A stretch of 7,613 nucleotides of DNA from Sulfuricella sp. GTDB taxonomy: Bacteria; Pseudomonadota; Gammaproteobacteria; Burkholderiales; Sulfuricellaceae. Made by a program: the position numbers and the translations under genes. The stretch is taken from the NCBI GenBank assembly GCA_030691435.1, contig JAUYEK010000212.1:1-7613 (forward strand), in the 5' to 3' direction. Each line of letters begins with the position of its first letter. Position 1 is the stretch's first letter. The notes beneath the pieces are model-generated. The model did no database searches. It saw nothing but the letters and a program-made list of their open reading frames with translations, and was not told where the DNA came from. Shown here piece by piece: positions 5,297 to 7,613 of the stretch.

Positions 5297-6814
5297 ATGA
5301 CCACCATCCATCAAGAAGATTTCATCGCCAGCGTTGCCGATGCGCTGCAATACATTTCCTATTATCATCCGCTCGACTTCATCAAGGCGCTGGGTAAAGC
5401 CTACGAACGGGAACAGTCGCCTGCCGCCCGCGATGCCATCGCCCAGATACTCACCAACTCGCGCATGAGCGCACAGGGGCACCGACCGATTTGCCAAGAT
5501 ACCGGCATCGTGGTGGCCTTCGTCAAGGTTGGCATGGATGTGCGCTGGGACGCCACCATGGGCGTTGGCGACATGATCAACGAAGGCGTGCGCCGCGCCT
5601 ACGCGGATCCCGACAACGTGCTGCGCGCCTCGGTGGTGGCCGACCCCGCCGGTGCGCGCAAGAACACTCGCGACAACACCCCGGCGGTGATCCATTACGA
5701 GATCGTCCCCGGCGACAAGGTCGAAGTGACCGTGGCTGCCAAGGGCGGCGGCTCGGAGAATAAATCCAAATTTACCATCCTAAACCCCTCGGACAGCCTG
5801 GTCGACTGGGTGCTGAAGACCGTCCCCACCATGGGTGCGGGCTGGTGCCCGCCGGGAATGCTGGGCATAGGGCTTGGCGGCACGGCCGAGAAGGCTATGC
5901 TGCTTGCCAAGGAGGCGTTGATGGAGCCGATTGACATCCACGATCTGCAAGCGCGCGGGGCCAGCAACCGGGTGGAAGAGCTGCGCCTGGAACTGTTCGA
6001 GAAGGTCAATGCGCTGGGCATCGGCGCTCAAGGACTGGGTGGCCTCACCACTGTGCTGGACATCAAGATCAAGGACTACCCGACCCATGCCGCCGGCCTG
6101 CCGGTCGCGATGATCCCCAACTGCGCCGCCACCCGCCACATCCACTTCACCCTCGACGGTAGCGGCCCAGCCGTGCTGACGCCGCCCAATCTGGACGAAT
6201 GGCCGAAAGTCGAATGGCAACCCGCCGCAGACTCGCGCCGTGTCAACCTCGACACCGTCACGCGGGAAGAAATCGCCCGCTTTCAACCGGGCGAGACACT
6301 GTTGTTATCCGGCAAGCTACTCACCGGACGCGATGCCGCCCACAAGCGCATCGCCGACATGTTGGCGCGCGGCGAATCATTGCCGGTGGATTTTACCAAC
6401 CGCTTCATTTACTACGTTGGCCCGGTCGATCCGGTACGCGACGAGGTGATGGGCCCGGCCGGCCCCACCACGGCGACGCGCATGGACAAATTCACCGACA
6501 TGATGCTGGAAAAGACCGGCCTGATCGGCATGATAGGCAAAGCCGAGCGCGGCCCGGTCGCGATTGAAAGTATCAAGCGGCATAAAGCCGTTTACCTGAT
6601 GGCGGTTGGTGGCGCGGCCTACCTGGTATCCAAGGCGATCAAGGCATCCAGGGTGCTGGCCTTCGCCGACTTGGGGATGGAAGCCATCTACGAATTTACG
6701 GTGCAAGACATGCCGGTTACCGTAGCGGTGGACACCAGCGGTACGTCAGTGCATGAAACCGGGCCGGCGGAATGGCGCGTGAAGATCGGCAAGATTCCAG
6801 TAATCAAATCCTGA
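5297..6814 (+). CDS. fumA: Class I fumarate hydratase (fumarase), [4Fe-4S]
   Basis: Cytosolic iron-sulfur fumarase, which interconverts fumarate and L-malate in the TCA cycle. The 505-residue protein carries both halves of the class I enzyme fused (N-terminal alpha-type about 10-280, C-terminal beta-type about 325-500), as in FumA/FumB. Unlike the two-subunit forms, it is a single chain. The likely cluster ligands are C66 (PICQDTG), C184 (GWCPPGMLG) and C276 (IPNCAATRH). Their spacings of 118 and 92 residues are close to those of E. coli FumA and the Leishmania enzyme. D68 and H264 hold the positions of known catalytic residues relative to these cysteines. Other hallmarks are KGGGSENKS, GIGAQGLGGLTT, LTGRDAAHKR and GPAGPTTATRMD. 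It ends GTSVHETGPAEWRVKIGKIPV, which I associate with the betaproteobacterial subtype more than with the longer E. coli enzymes. The cluster makes such enzymes sensitive to oxygen and superoxide. It follows a 433-bp repeat-rich interval, so it is transcribed on its own and is convergent with the next gene. Confidence 0.95.
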   Translation: MTTIHQEDFIASVADALQYISYYHPLDFIKALGKAYEREQSPAARDAIAQILTNSRMSAQGHRPICQDTGIVVAFVKVGMDVRWDATMGVGDMINEGVRRAYADPDNVLRASVVADPAGARKNTRDNTPAVIHYEIVPGDKVEVTVAAKGGGSENKSKFTILNPSDSLVDWVLKTVPTMGAGWCPPGMLGIGLGGTAEKAMLLAKEALMEPIDIHDLQARGASNRVEELRLELFEKVNALGIGAQGLGGLTTVLDIKIKDYPTHAAGLPVAMIPNCAATRHIHFTLDGSGPAVLTPPNLDEWPKVEWQPAADSRRVNLDTVTREEIARFQPGETLLLSGKLLTGRDAAHKRIADMLARGESLPVDFTNRFIYYVGPVDPVRDEVMGPAGPTTATRMDKFTDMMLEKTGLIGMIGKAERGPVAIESIKRHKAVYLMAVGGAAYLVSKAIKASRVLAFADLGMEAIYEFTVQDMPVTVAVDTSGTSVHETGPAEWRVKIGKIPVIKS

Positions 6815-6830
6815 CCGCAGTTCGCAGGGG

Positions 6831-7613
6831 CTAGCGCTTTCTGATCAGCCAGCAGCGATGAATTTTCTTGTTGCGGAAGTCTTCAGGGACGGTCTGACTG
6901 GAAATTTCCTTAAAATTTTTCGTTGCCAGCGCTGCTTCGTCGAGCTGGAAGCTGCGCTGGTTGGTTGAGAAGAACAGTTCGCCGCTTTCCGGCAAAAGTT
7001 TCAGGCACTGGTTGATAAGTCGGGCATGGTCGCGTTGCACGTCGAGCACTCCGCTCATTTTCTTGGAATTCGAGAAGGTGGGCGGATCCATGACGATCAG
7101 GCCGTAATGTTCCCCTCGCTTTACTTCATCGTCCAGGAAAGCGAACACGTCGGCGCGCACCAGTTCGTGCTGCTCCAAATTCATGCCGTTTAGCTCGAAG
7201 TTGCGACGCGCCCAATCCTGGTAGGTGTTGGACAGATCCACGGTGGTGGAACGGATGGCTCCGCCCGCTGCGGCGTAGACCGTGAAACTGCCGGTATAGG
7301 CGAACAGATTGAGAAAGCGCCTGCCGGCGGCTTTCTCCTGAACCATGCGCCGGGTGTTGCGGTGGTCGAGAAACAGACCGGTGTCGAGATATTCTTCCAG
7401 ATTGACGATAAACCGGTGGCCGCCTTCGTGCACGACAAAATCCTCGCCCCGGGCACCGGTTTTTTCGTACTGCATCAGGCCGCGCTGACGCCGCCTTTGC
7501 TTGAAGGAAATAGAGGAAAGAGGCAGTGCCAGCACTTCGCTCGTTGCGGCGCGCACGCTTTCCACCCAGAGCTCATGCTCCTCCTCACCGATTTGCCAGC
7601 CGGTGTCGAATTC
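6831..7613 (-). CDS. rlmK: RlmK-type 23S rRNA (guanine-N7) methyltransferase domain (5' end outside window)
   Basis: S-adenosylmethionine-dependent rRNA methyltransferase. The visible 260 residues closely follow the C-terminal RlmK domain of E. coli RlmKL, which makes m7G2069 in 23S rRNA. From the N-terminal side: SFKQRRRQRGLMQYEK; a FVVHEGGHRFIVNLEEYLDTGLFLDHR-type substrate region; SAM motif I LNLFAYTGSF; the acidic motif VDLSNTYQDWARRN; the catalytic-type DPPTFSNSKK; and a terminal RNKKIHRCWLI. The frame stays open to the right edge (EFDTGWQIGEEEHELWVES), so the apparent GTG start at 7565 is not real. Whether the missing part carries the RlmL (m2G2445) and THUMP domains, or this is a stand-alone RlmK, cannot be decided here. 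It converges on fumA with 16 bp between stops and no evident terminator hairpin. Confidence 0.87.
   Translation of the reverse strand, partial: EFDTGWQIGEEEHELWVESVRAATSEVLALPLSSISFKQRRRQRGLMQYEKTGARGEDFVVHEGGHRFIVNLEEYLDTGLFLDHRNTRRMVQEKAAGRRFLNLFAYTGSFTVYAAAGGAIRSTTVDLSNTYQDWARRNFELNGMNLEQHELVRADVFAFLDDEVKRGEHYGLIVMDPPTFSNSKKMSGVLDVQRDHARLINQCLKLLPESGELFFSTNQRSFQLDEAALATKNFKEISSQTVPEDFRNKKIHRCWLIRKR

Noticed and set aside
5231..5695. Minus-strand open frame (154 codons) across the fumarase start
   Set aside because: It is the antisense shadow of fumA, His/Arg/Gly-rich without domain features, and fumA's own frame is clearly the coding one.
7608..7613. Window ends exactly on an EcoRI site (GAATTC)
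   Set aside because: Other GAATTC sites occur inside the window (near 1269 and 7066), so this is not evidence of a single-enzyme cloned fragment and is probably chance.

Overview
This 7.6 kb window is ordinary-looking chromosome from a Gram-negative proteobacterium. It is most likely a betaproteobacterium of the Nitrosomonadales/Gallionellales type, judged from the style of the RNase E tail, the roughly 505-residue class I fumarase and the DUF3391/HD-GYP protein. That placement is by recognition of protein style, not by a database search. No phage, plasmid, CRISPR, tRNA or rRNA gene is visible.

Layout, left to right. (1) The window opens inside the 3' part of rne (RNase E). Only the non-catalytic tail is visible: a probable membrane-targeting amphipathic helix, an arginine-rich RNA-binding stretch and a short conserved-looking C-terminus. 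(2) A strong hairpin separates it from a convergent gene for a low-molecular-weight protein tyrosine phosphatase on the minus strand. (3) A 121-bp AT-rich divergent intergenic region with an imperfect palindrome leads into a two-gene plus-strand operon. The first gene is a soluble DUF3391/HD-GYP cyclic-di-GMP phosphodiesterase with a complete metal-ligand set. The second is a soluble PAS-PAS-HisKA-HATPase-REC hybrid histidine kinase, joined by a TAATG stop/start overlap. (4) A 433-bp gene-free stretch is packed with short repeats: a REPIN (two inverted GTAG-type REP hairpins), a 128-bp inverted-repeat unit built on a 10-bp period, and a three-copy 9-bp-period TTCGTG motif just before the next ribosome binding site. 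(5) A complete class I [4Fe-4S] fumarase gene follows. (6) Convergent to it, 16 bp away and running off the right edge, is the RlmK-type 23S rRNA m7G methyltransferase domain.

Functionally, the window mixes housekeeping genes (RNA turnover, TCA cycle, rRNA modification) with one signalling operon that probably couples phosphorelay input to c-di-GMP breakdown. The protein genes belong to known families. The least explained part is the repeat-rich interval at 4864-5296. The two REPs of the REPIN differ by one compensatory base-pair swap, and the 35 bases ending at the fumarase start codon resemble, without gaps, the 35 bases that run out of the end of the upstream inverted repeat. I did not find a clearly new multi-gene system.
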